Position numbers and translations under genes: made by a program | In this document: positions 43,596-50,440 of the stretch, in pieces | Position numbering within the stretch: the stretch's first letter is position 1 | Layout of the letters: each line of letters opens with the position of its first letter | The notes under the pieces: generated by a model | What the model saw: only the letters and a program-made list of their open reading frames with translations | Database searches by the model: none | What the model was told of the DNA's origin: nothing | Source: Acidobacteriaceae bacterium | GTDB lineage: Bacteria; Acidobacteriota; Terriglobia; Terriglobales; Acidobacteriaceae | Length of the DNA: 50,440 nucleotides | Reading direction: 5' to 3' | Assembly: GCA_030041305.1 (NCBI GenBank) | Contig: JASHOC010000009.1 | Span: 1 to 50,440 of the forward strand

Positions 43596-44324
43596 ATGGA
43601 GACTTTGATTGCCGAGGGCATCGGCAAGAGCTACAAGGGACGCCAAGTTGTGCGCGGGGTCGACCTGAAAATCTCCCGCGGTGAAGTCGTCGGATTGCTG
43701 GGGCCGAACGGCGCCGGCAAAACCACCAGCTTTTACATCATCGTGGGCCTGGTTTCTCCTGAAACCGGCCGCGTTATGGTCGATTCGACCGATATTACCC
43801 ATCTGCCCATGTACCTGCGGGCGCGCAACTACGGGATCAGCTATCTGCCCCAGGAGCCTTCAGTCTTTCGCAAACTCACCGTCGAGGAAAACATCCTCGC
43901 CGTACTTGAGGCTCAGCCCCTCGGCTTTCGCGAGCGGCGTGCGCGCACGGAGCGGCTCATCCATCAGCTCAACCTGGGCCACATCCGCACCACCCGCGGC
44001 TACGCGCTCTCTGGAGGGGAACGGCGTCGCGTGGAGATTGCCCGCGCCCTTTGCATCCAGCCCAACTTCATCCTTCTCGACGAGCCCTTTAGCGGCATTG
44101 ATCCCATCGCCGTCCTGGAGCTGCAGCGGATCATTTTCGACCTCAAAGCGGGCGGCATCGGCGTACTGATCACCGATCACAATGTGCGCGAGACCCTTAG
44201 CGTCACCGATCGCGCCTATATCATCGCCGAGGGCCGGATCTTCCGCGCCGGAACGCCCCACGAACTTGGCAATGACGTGGAGGTGCGCCGTGTGTATCTG
44301 GGCGAAGGATTTTCACTGAATTGA
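43596..44324 (+). CDS. lptB: LPS export ABC transporter ATP-binding protein
   Basis: A 242-aa ABC ATPase: Walker A GPNGAGKT (about 37-44), Q-loop region [12 protein letters not shown], signature [15 protein letters not shown], Walker [14 protein letters not shown] and switch His in [19 protein letters not shown] and the C-terminal [13 protein letters not shown] are characteristic of LptB, which powers lipopolysaccharide extraction with LptFG. It follows the LptC/LptA-like gene by 34 bp and precedes rpoN, the conserved gene order of many didermic bacteria. Confidence 0.95.
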   Translation: METLIAEGIGKSYKGRQVVRGVDLKISRGEVVGLLGPNGAGKTTSFYIIVGLVSPETGRVMVDSTDITHLPMYLRARNYGISYLPQEPSVFRKLTVEENILAVLEAQPLGFRERRARTERLIHQLNLGHIRTTRGYALSGGERRRVEIARALCIQPNFILLDEPFSGIDPIAVLELQRIIFDLKAGGIGVLITDHNVRETLSVTDRAYIIAEGRIFRAGTPHELGNDVEVRRVYLGEGFSLN

Positions 44325-44485
44325 GTTGATCGGCCTGTGGGAGAAGGTTTACCGTAACCGGTGTGGCAATCGGGCCCCGCGGGCCGCTCTGCGCCGAACG
44401 GCAGGCGTAGAAAAACCGGGAAGCAATCTTTCTCCTCTCCCCGTTCGACCCAGAAAGGTTGCAAATTCACAACACAATTCCCGGA

Positions 44486-44501
44486 TTGGGCAGCCGCCCA
44501 A
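44486..44501. other. Small hairpin between lptB and rpoN
   Basis: TTGGGC-AGCC-GCCCAA, a 6-bp perfect stem in the 274-bp gap, without a following T run, so not a clear terminator. rpoN may have its own promoter in the AT-richer stretch 44520-44570. Confidence 0.3.
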
Positions 44502-44598
44502 ACCGGAACTTGTGGCTTGAAATGAGACAATTTTCTCATTTAGCCTTTTCTCACACGATTAGACTTCTGGTAACTCCAGGCGGGAACGAGTCCCATTT

Positions 44599-46353
44599 AT
44601 GGCGCTGTTGCAACCCAAATTGAACTTGAAAGTGGCGCAACGCCAGGTCCTCACTCCGGGCCTGATGCAGATGGTGAGCGTTCTCGCCCTCAACAAGCTC
44701 GAACTGAAGGAGATGATCGATGCCGAGATGGTGGAAAACCCCGTCCTGGAAGAGATTGACGAATCGGTTCCGATGCTGGATCAACTGGCCGGCCGGGAGG
44801 CGCAGCTGGAGCGCAGCGCCGAAGAAGCGGCTGCCCCGCCCAAGGACGTCTTCAACGAGATTGATTTTGGATCGTACTTCCAGGAGTATCTGGACCCCGG
44901 CTATCGCACGCAGCCGGAATATGAAGAGAGCGAAAGGCCCTCGTTTGAGAACTTCCTCTCCCAGCCTACAACTTTGTCCGATCACTTGGCGTGGCAGTTG
45001 GGATCTCTGAACCTGGATCCGCAACTGCGTGTCGCGGCGGAATTTGTCATCGGGAACCTCGACGATGGCGGTTATCTGGCCGCAAGCGAGGAGGAGCTGG
45101 CCGCTGCTTTCCGGCAGATTTCGGGAGAGCCAAGTGAGAAAACGATCGGGGCGGCTTTGGGAAATGGCCACAAGGCGGAGCAGGCGGCATTTGTAGCGGA
45201 CGCTCTGAACATGACCCCGGCGGCGACGGAGATGGATGCCGGGAATATTGAGCCGCCCAAGACAGAGCCACCGCATGCGAATGGCGCGATCGCCGCGGTG
45301 TTTCAAGCTCAGCCGCAAACGGCCGTGGACACGGTTGTCAAGTTGCTCCGTCGCGCCGTCGATCTAGTCCAGCATCTCGATCCCGCCGGCGTCGGCGCTC
45401 GCGATCTTCGAGAATGTTTGTTGATTCAAATCGCGGCTCAGCAGCAGGAGTTCGGCCATTTGTACGCCAACCGCCTGCCCGAACTCGAGGAGGACTCCCA
45501 TCGGGGATTCCGTGCTGAAGCGGAGGCCAAAATTGAGGAGCGGCGGCGCGCCATGGGACTCGCGGCGCTCATTGTGGAGAAGCACTTGCCTCTGCTCCTC
45601 AAGCGGGATGTGAAGGACCTCGCCCGCGCGGCCCAAGTCACGCCCGAGGAAGCTCACTTGGGCATCGAGTTTATCCGCACCCTCGACCCTCACCCGGGCC
45701 GAATGTATAACCGCGACCAGACGCGCTCCATCGAGCCCGACGTGCTCTTCGTGAAGCGTGGCGACGAGTGGACCGTGAGCATGAACGAGGAGGACCTGCC
45801 CAGTCTTCGCCTCAGCCAGCGATACCGCCGAATGCTGGTGTCTGAATCGACGGATAAAGAGGTCAAGGATTACGTTAAAGAGCGCTTCCGCTCCGCGATG
45901 CAGCTGATGCGCAACATCGCCCAACGCAAGAGCACTATCCTGCGTACCTGTGACGTAATCGTTCGCCGCCAGCGCGATTTTCTGGAGCACGGCGTCGAAG
46001 CGTTACGGCCCATGATGATTAAAGAGGTCGCCGAAGAAATTGGGGTGCATCCCTCCACAATCAGCCGGGCCGTGGCTAATAAATACGCGCACACGCCGCA
46101 GGGCGTCCTCGAACTCCGCTTCTTCTTCTCCGAAGGCGCCAACGGCCCTGAAGGCGCGGACACGCCTTTGCTCGTCCTCAAGCGCAAGGTGCGCAAAATC
46201 ATTGGAGAAGAAGATCCGCACCACCCTCTCACCGACGATCAGCTTGCAGCCCGGTTGCAGGCGCAAGGCATCCAACTCACCCGGCGCACGGTCGCCAAAT
46301 ACCGCGAAGACATGAATATTCCCTCTACTCATCAGCGCCGCCGGCGGGATTAA
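44599..46353 (+). CDS. rpoN: RNA polymerase sigma-54 factor
   Basis: A 584-aa sigma-54. Region I is Gln/Leu-rich (LLQPKLNLKVAQRQVLTPGL, LKEMIDAEMVENPVLEEID). The core-binding region includes DHLAWQLGSLNLDPQLRVAAEF and LDPAGVGARDLRECLLIQ; the DNA-binding HTH reads VAEEIGVHPSTISRAVANKY, and the RpoN box is TRRTVAKYRED. It is about 100 residues longer than the enterobacterial protein, mainly from an Ala/Glu-rich linker at about 175-240. It needs AAA+ activators, none of which is in this window. Its stop overlaps that of the convergent glycosyltransferase gene by 4 bp. Confidence 0.95.
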   Translation: MALLQPKLNLKVAQRQVLTPGLMQMVSVLALNKLELKEMIDAEMVENPVLEEIDESVPMLDQLAGREAQLERSAEEAAAPPKDVFNEIDFGSYFQEYLDPGYRTQPEYEESERPSFENFLSQPTTLSDHLAWQLGSLNLDPQLRVAAEFVIGNLDDGGYLAASEEELAAAFRQISGEPSEKTIGAALGNGHKAEQAAFVADALNMTPAATEMDAGNIEPPKTEPPHANGAIAAVFQAQPQTAVDTVVKLLRRAVDLVQHLDPAGVGARDLRECLLIQIAAQQQEFGHLYANRLPELEEDSHRGFRAEAEAKIEERRRAMGLAALIVEKHLPLLLKRDVKDLARAAQVTPEEAHLGIEFIRTLDPHPGRMYNRDQTRSIEPDVLFVKRGDEWTVSMNEEDLPSLRLSQRYRRMLVSESTDKEVKDYVKERFRSAMQLMRNIAQRKSTILRTCDVIVRRQRDFLEHGVEALRPMMIKEVAEEIGVHPSTISRAVANKYAHTPQGVLELRFFFSEGANGPEGADTPLLVLKRKVRKIIGEEDPHHPLTDDQLAARLQAQGIQLTRRTVAKYREDMNIPSTHQRRRRD

Positions 46354-47360
46354 TTTTGACCTTTTGGCGCGGCGCTCCGGTCGGGAAGAGCCGCGTTTTG
46401 GCGGTTCGTCAGCTCCTGGCTGCCGAGTCGCCCGCGCATCTGGTTCACGGCGACCACCCACGGAACTGCGACGGAGAAAGCGAACCGGGCGGCAATCGCG
46501 CGCGCGCCAAAGGGGCGCAAGAACCGCCAATCGCGGTGAAAGGCGAACCAAGCTTCCAGCGCCAGCACTACCAGCAACGGAACGAACGTCCATCGCAAAC
46601 TGACCAGCGCCAGTACCTCTAACACGCAGCGGGCCGTATTGCGAAGGAGCCGCGTCCGGCGCACCCCGGCCTGGCCGTCGCTGATCGCATAGCGCGCCAT
46701 CTGCCGGCAGGCGGAGCGGAAGCTGTTTTGCGGTCGGTAAATGGCCTTGGCGTTGGTCACGAACGTGGTCTTGGCCCGCCGCCGGGCCTCGGCATCGAAG
46801 AGCGTATCTTCGCCCACCAGAACCTGCTCGGGAAAGCCACCCATACACTCCCAAAGCGCCCTGGTAAAGGCCATCGACCGCGCGGTGCACGACTTGGTCG
46901 GCTCGTCAGGCGAAAGCTTGATGCTGAAGAAGGGCGCCGAGGCCACGTCCCACACCGTTTGTCCGCCAGGGCGTGTGTCAAGGCATGACCCTCCCAGCGC
47001 GTACTCGGACCCGCCGGCTATCAAAGGTGCGGTCAGATTCCTGAGCCAATCGGGCGCGTAGGTGCAGCCAGCGTCTGCACAGGCGATGATGGGGAACTTG
47101 GCGGCGGCGATGGCCACATTGCGGCCCCGGGAAACCGGGCCCGCTGAATGCTTCAGGCTGCAACTCTCATCACGGATCGCCACCAGATGCGGGTCGCGCG
47201 TCTGGGCTTCCACGAGCCATTCCCATGTGCCATCCGTCGAGCCGCCGTCGACGACGACCACTTCCGCCGCGGACGGCGACTGCGCCAACAGACTCGCCAC
47301 CGCACGGCTGATCTCTTGCGCCTCATTGAGGACGGTCATGACGATACTGACAGACTGCAT
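46350..47360 (-). CDS. Glycosyltransferase family 2, membrane-associated
   Basis: A 336-aa GT-A fold enzyme: VSIVMTVLNEAQEISRAV, VVVVDGGSTDGTWEWL (nucleotide-sugar binding), the DxD-like ACADAGCTYAP, and the catalytic-base region VGEDTLFDAEARRRA. Two hydrophobic segments near the C-terminus (about 255-275 and 290-310) place it at the inner membrane. It probably adds a sugar to a lipid-linked glycan or glycolipid. Start at Met 47360, since MQSVSIVMTVLNE begins the domain. An A-rich tract lies upstream. Confidence 0.87.
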   Translation of the reverse strand: MQSVSIVMTVLNEAQEISRAVASLLAQSPSAAEVVVVDGGSTDGTWEWLVEAQTRDPHLVAIRDESCSLKHSAGPVSRGRNVAIAAAKFPIIACADAGCTYAPDWLRNLTAPLIAGGSEYALGGSCLDTRPGGQTVWDVASAPFFSIKLSPDEPTKSCTARSMAFTRALWECMGGFPEQVLVGEDTLFDAEARRRAKTTFVTNAKAIYRPQNSFRSACRQMARYAISDGQAGVRRTRLLRNTARCVLEVLALVSLRWTFVPLLVVLALEAWFAFHRDWRFLRPFGARAIAARFAFSVAVPWVVAVNQMRGRLGSQELTNRQNAALPDRSAAPKGQN

Positions 47361-47442
47361 ACAAAAAAAACAGCTCTTAGCTATCAGCATCAGCTTTTAG
47401 CTACCAGCCATTAGCTACTAGACTACGGGCTCAGAGTTTCAG

Positions 47443-48156
47443 CTAGGCGGTGAGGCGTTCGAGCTGGTCGGGTTTTACGATGGTCAGGCTGGCGCCCTTG
47501 ATTGTGATCCACTGGTCGCGACGGAACTGATTCAGGAGGCGCGTTACCGTCTCCCGGGAGGTGCCGGCCATGTTGGCGATCTCCTCGTGGGTGAGCGCCA
47601 TGGTAAAGCGGATCTCCGGCTTGCCGTTTGCAGCCGTCCGTCCCCAATCGAGCAGCAGCCGCGCCAGGCGCCCGGCCGCCGAACCCGAAAGCGCCAGCCG
47701 CTTGGCGTCGTGAAAGACCGTCAGATACTCACCGGAGAGCGCTTGCGCGGCGTGCATGGAGGCGATGCCGTGGCGGGCCAGGAATTCGACGAACTCCTGC
47801 TTGCGCACGGTTTTCACCTGGCAGGGCTCAATGGCTTCGGCCGTAACCTCGTGCGCAACATTGGCTAGGACCGCGCTCAAGCCCATCACGTCACCCGGAC
47901 CGGCGATCTTCAAGATCATGGTTTTGCCGTCGCGCGAGGTCGAGGAGATCTTCACCTGACCATAACAGATGACAAAGACATTGCGGGCCGGGTCGCCCTC
48001 GGCAAACAGCTTGGCCCCGCGCGCGTGGCTCATCATGATCCCAATTTTGTCGTAATCGGCAAGCGCCTCGGGCGTCAGATTGCAGAACATGCGCAAATGC
48101 CGGTGTTCGCAGTTCAAGCAATCTTCCGGAGGGTGATGCGAATGGAATGAGACCAT
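47443..48156 (-). CDS. Crp/Fnr-family regulator with N-terminal Cys cluster
   Basis: A 237-aa transcription factor. The N-terminus has Cys at 13, 16 and 25 (DCLNCEHRHLRMFC) and a further Cys in AIEPCQVKTV (about 113), a spacing reminiscent of the four Fe-S ligands of FNR. A cyclic-nucleotide-binding fold (about 30-145: GAKLFAEGDPARNVFVICYG, GKTMILKIAGPGDVMGLSAV) leads to a HTH (MALTHEEIANMAGTSRETVTRL). It is likely an oxygen or redox sensor, but ligands cannot be proved by eye. It is followed on the same strand by the glycosyltransferase after about 80 bp. Confidence 0.88.
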   Translation of the reverse strand: MVSFHSHHPPEDCLNCEHRHLRMFCNLTPEALADYDKIGIMMSHARGAKLFAEGDPARNVFVICYGQVKISSTSRDGKTMILKIAGPGDVMGLSAVLANVAHEVTAEAIEPCQVKTVRKQEFVEFLARHGIASMHAAQALSGEYLTVFHDAKRLALSGSAAGRLARLLLDWGRTAANGKPEIRFTMALTHEEIANMAGTSRETVTRLLNQFRRDQWITIKGASLTIVKPDQLERLTA

Positions 48157-48343
48157 ACCGATTCCGTGGGCGATTATCTGCAGTATATCTCATTTTGGCA
48201 GGAGAACCAGGAATTTTCAGAACATCGATCATTGCGCCTGCGATTTGCCCAGTGAACCTGTGATTTCCCAGTAAGTTGGCGGGGCACTCGCCGCTCCTTC
48301 GGGGGAACGATTCGCTGCCTTCGCCGGCGGCTTGCTATCGCCT

Positions 48344-48841
48344 CTAAGGGCCCTCGCGGGAGCCTGCACGCCGCCGCACGGGAATTGCACGAGTCATGCA
48401 GCAGACGCTGTAAGCGCGGGAAACCTCGCGCGCCAGCTCTTCCAAGAGCCGCATACGGAGCGGCGGATAGGTGTCGAAGGCATGCCGGAGGGGATCAATG
48501 GGAAGCAGCAGGACGGTCCCGGGGGTAACCGCGTTCAACGTATAGGTGTGCCGGCTGGCGCCAAGCGCCGCGGCCAGTTCAACCAGATCGCCGGAGCGCA
48601 CGGGTCCCAACCTAAGCCGCGTTTTCAGTCGTTCCGCCTTCCGCTCAAAGCGCCCGGTAACCACCAGGTACAGCCCCTTACAATCTGCGTTTTGGCGAAA
48701 GACCGATTCACCGGCGGCAATATTGACACACTGGGCGGCCCCGGTGAGCAGATCTCCCGTCTCCGGCGGGCATTCCAGAAGTTCCGTCAGCGGGCGTGCG
48801 GCGACAGCCTGTTTTGACGCGGTTCTTGCCTCGATGCTCAC
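48344..48841 (-). CDS. Stand-alone cyclic-nucleotide-binding-domain protein
   Basis: A 165-aa protein with one Crp-like sensor fold (about 20-145): LLTGAAQCVNIAAGESVFRQ, GLYLVVTGRFERK, LGPVRSGDLVELAAALG and HTYTLNAVTPGTVLLLP. There is no helix-turn-helix, so it cannot bind DNA as Crp does. The motif that contacts cyclic nucleotides (GELALL-type) is replaced by GDLVELAAAL, so ligand binding is doubtful. It lies just upstream of the full Crp/Fnr regulator on the same strand and may modulate it, by heterodimer formation for example, or sense something else. Confidence 0.75.
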   Translation of the reverse strand: MSIEARTASKQAVAARPLTELLECPPETGDLLTGAAQCVNIAAGESVFRQNADCKGLYLVVTGRFERKAERLKTRLRLGPVRSGDLVELAAALGASRHTYTLNAVTPGTVLLLPIDPLRHAFDTYPPLRMRLLEELAREVSRAYSVCCMTRAIPVRRRAGSREGP

Positions 48842-49038
48842 ATGTTCCTCGACTTTGACCCGGCTGCCAACCCCGACGCACCCCTAAGCCTGCTTAGTCT
48901 GCGGTGCAATGATGCCTCCCGCGCGGTCCTTGAATTGAAGCCCTGCGCACGCCGAAAACGAAATGAGAGAATTTGAACGGCTTCGGCCCTGTTTCCTCTT
49001 TCGCGCCTGCCGGCGGTTTCACTCCTGCGCCCCGGCTC

Positions 49039-49935
49039 TCACACCTTGGCCAAGACTCCGTTCTCCTGCGCGAGAGGCATATGTTTCGTTTCCGGCGGCA
49101 CGCACAAAACCGGCACGCGCGAGCGCGCCAGCAGCGTAAAGGCCGTCCCATGCGGTCCAGGGGCGCCGCTTGTCCGCTTGACGCCCACGACCAGAATTGC
49201 CGGATGGTGCATTTCGATCGCGCTCATGATCGCATCCACCGTGGCGCCATCTTTGACAATGCATTCCACCGGGACATGCCCCGAAGGCCGCAGCCCAAAC
49301 TCCTCTAACCGGGTTTCGCAGGGGTTCAGAAACGCTGAGGCCTCGGCCGCTGTCCGCACATGCAGAACCAAGAGCGGGCGCTTGAACGTTTCGGCGAGCG
49401 AATAGGCCGAAGCGGCCGCGGCCGGGGCCGCTTCGTTCCGCTCCATGGCTAGCAACACCGGCCCTCCCGGATGGGGACGGTGGGGACCGGCATTCCAATC
49501 CGCGGCCACGGCCAGCACCGGGCAGGGCGCCATCCGCACGAGTTGCTCGGCAACGGCCCCGACCACCACTGGCCCTGCGCCTTCGCTGCCTTTGGCGCCC
49601 ATGACGATCAGCCCGGCGTTGTGCCGCCGCGCCACGTCCACCAGCATCTGCGCCACTGTGGTCTGGCGAATCTCGGAATGGCTGTGAATTCCTTCGCGAA
49701 GCAGTTCACCGGCCATCTTATCCAGCGCCGCCCGGGTATTGTCGGTCAGGCCATCGAGGACCTGATCCGGCACCGCATCGACGGCGGCAAAGTGCACGGG
49801 ATCCACACTGTACGCCAGAACCATGCGCGCGTCATAGGCGCGGGCGAGCTTGCGCGCATACTCAAGAGCGCCTTCCTCTTGCCCGTCCAGCTCGGTCGCC
49901 AGCACGATGGTCTTCAACCCTTCCCGAAAACTCAC
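49039..49935 (-). CDS. Tandem-domain universal stress protein
   Basis: A 298-aa protein with two UspA folds. The first (about 5-145) starts LKTIVLATELDGQEEGALEY and ends with the nucleotide-binding motif VMGAKGSEGAGPVVVGAVAE followed by CPVLAV. The second (about 155-285) starts GPVLLAMERNEAAPA and ends ILVVGVKRTSGAPGPHGTAF, SRVPVLCV, where the ATP motif is weaker. GTG 49935 is preferred since GAGG lies six bases upstream and the domain begins there; an ATG at 50043 would add 36 residues of unrelated sequence. Role: stress tolerance, exact function unknown. Confidence 0.85.
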   Translation of the reverse strand: MSFREGLKTIVLATELDGQEEGALEYARKLARAYDARMVLAYSVDPVHFAAVDAVPDQVLDGLTDNTRAALDKMAGELLREGIHSHSEIRQTTVAQMLVDVARRHNAGLIVMGAKGSEGAGPVVVGAVAEQLVRMAPCPVLAVAADWNAGPHRPHPGGPVLLAMERNEAAPAAAASAYSLAETFKRPLLVLHVRTAAEASAFLNPCETRLEEFGLRPSGHVPVECIVKDGATVDAIMSAIEMHHPAILVVGVKRTSGAPGPHGTAFTLLARSRVPVLCVPPETKHMPLAQENGVLAKV

Positions 49936-50274
49936 GGTCGCCTCGCTTTCTCCAGCATCGTGCGCTGATTGACCTTTGGATTCCGAGTCTGCGCTTCCGA
50001 CCCAGGGCCAGGCAGTGACTCCATTCACCCGCAGCGGTGACACGAGTCACAAGCCCTCTTCTCCTGCTGAGTCAACGAGAAAGCGCGCGGCAAGCATCGA
50101 CTGGAGGGCTCGGTCGCGCGGGGTTGCCGCCCCTTCCACGCCAGCAAGCAGAAGTTGCTCGCTGGGGACCCCGGTTCCTTGAGGTCGCGCCGGCTCGGGT
50201 TCTCCAGTTTCTCCGTTCAGCACTTCCTGAGCCGGTATAGCAAAAGTGGGGTAGCTCCCTTAGTACAGTAACCA

Positions 50275-50440
50275 CTACTGGTTGTGCTTTCCGGTGGGCG
50301 CGTTTGCTCGCGATGGCCGGTAGCGGGATGGTTTTGTGACCAGGGCGTTCTCCAGCAGCCGGTAGAACAGCATTCCCCGGCGGCGCGACTTTCTACGATT
50401 GAAGCGGAACGCGAACTCATCGAGATACGCGTCCAGATGG
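50275..50440 (-). CDS. ISXO2/IS1595-like transposase, C-terminal fragment (cut by window edge)
   Basis: The last 54 codons of a transposase enter from the right edge: HLDAYLDEFAFRFNRR, then RRRGMLFYRLLENALVT. The YLDEFxFRxNRR pattern with its Glu is the end of the DDE domain of ISXO2-like IS1595 transposases. The frame closes at 50275-50277. The sequence just beyond the stop (50220-50270) probably contains the element's end, but I could not define the inverted repeat with only one end in view. Confidence 0.75.
   Translation of the reverse strand, partial: HLDAYLDEFAFRFNRRKSRRRGMLFYRLLENALVTKPSRYRPSRANAPTGKHNQ

Overview
The window looks like a chromosomal segment of a soil-type member of the Acidobacteriota. 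The evidence is the large MacB/FtsX-type permeases of the ADOP class paired with PadR regulators, a secreted S41 protease and serine hydrolase, a vitamin B12-dependent ribonucleotide reductase, and the lptC/A-lptB-rpoN cluster typical of a didermic bacterium. This assignment rests on gene families recognised by eye, not on a search.

Layout. The left edge (1-210) is the end of an ISAs1-type transposase. Next come a CHASE3-GAF-GGDEF diguanylate cyclase with a truncated CHASE3 paralogue upstream, then 3-6 kb of repeat-rich, gene-poor DNA with a permuted papain-like protein, a small hypothetical and an amber-interrupted relic. From 6.3 to 18.1 kb lie a DUF488 protein, an S41 protease, a PadR-ADOP permease operon, a class C beta-lactamase-like hydrolase, a TPR lipoprotein-like protein, a small secreted protein and a membrane-anchored alpha/beta hydrolase. 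From 18.4 to 27.9 kb lie a frameshifted DUF4188 gene, a PadR-membrane protein pair with clear palindromic operators, a secreted cupin, a divergent DoxX/ECF41 pair, a nucleotidyltransferase, an ECF sigma/anti-sigma pair followed by an OmpH/Skp-like protein, and a DUF5615-like protein. From 27.9 to 31.5 kb the DNA is decayed: a frameshifted unknown gene, a permease tail, and a second ADOP permease broken by a 178-bp inversion and a 149-bp element insertion. A HipBA module follows, and then the 3' half of a tRNA-Pro(CGG) gene at 33.67-33.71 kb, which looks like an integration scar.

Right of that scar the content becomes mostly core: NrdJ, a secreted MetX-like hydrolase, an operon of a conserved hypothetical, an 849-aa LptC/LptA-like fusion, LptB and sigma-54, then a glycosyltransferase, a Crp/Fnr regulator, a stand-alone cyclic-nucleotide-binding protein, a tandem universal stress protein and the end of an ISXO2/IS1595-like transposase.

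Two families of small non-autonomous elements stand out. One is three 145-bp elements, each bounded by CTAA on both sides, with hairpins near both ends and no terminal inverted repeats, as expected of IS200/IS605-type palindrome-associated elements. The other is two identical 117-bp MITEs with 18-bp terminal inverted repeats and TA at both ends. One 145-bp copy sits inside the broken permease; removing it and turning the 178-bp segment back restores one open 818-codon frame. I see no clear novel defence or biosynthetic system. The most unusual material is these elements, the broken permease, and a set of 20-bp direct repeats at exactly 41-bp period upstream of the lpt-rpoN operon.
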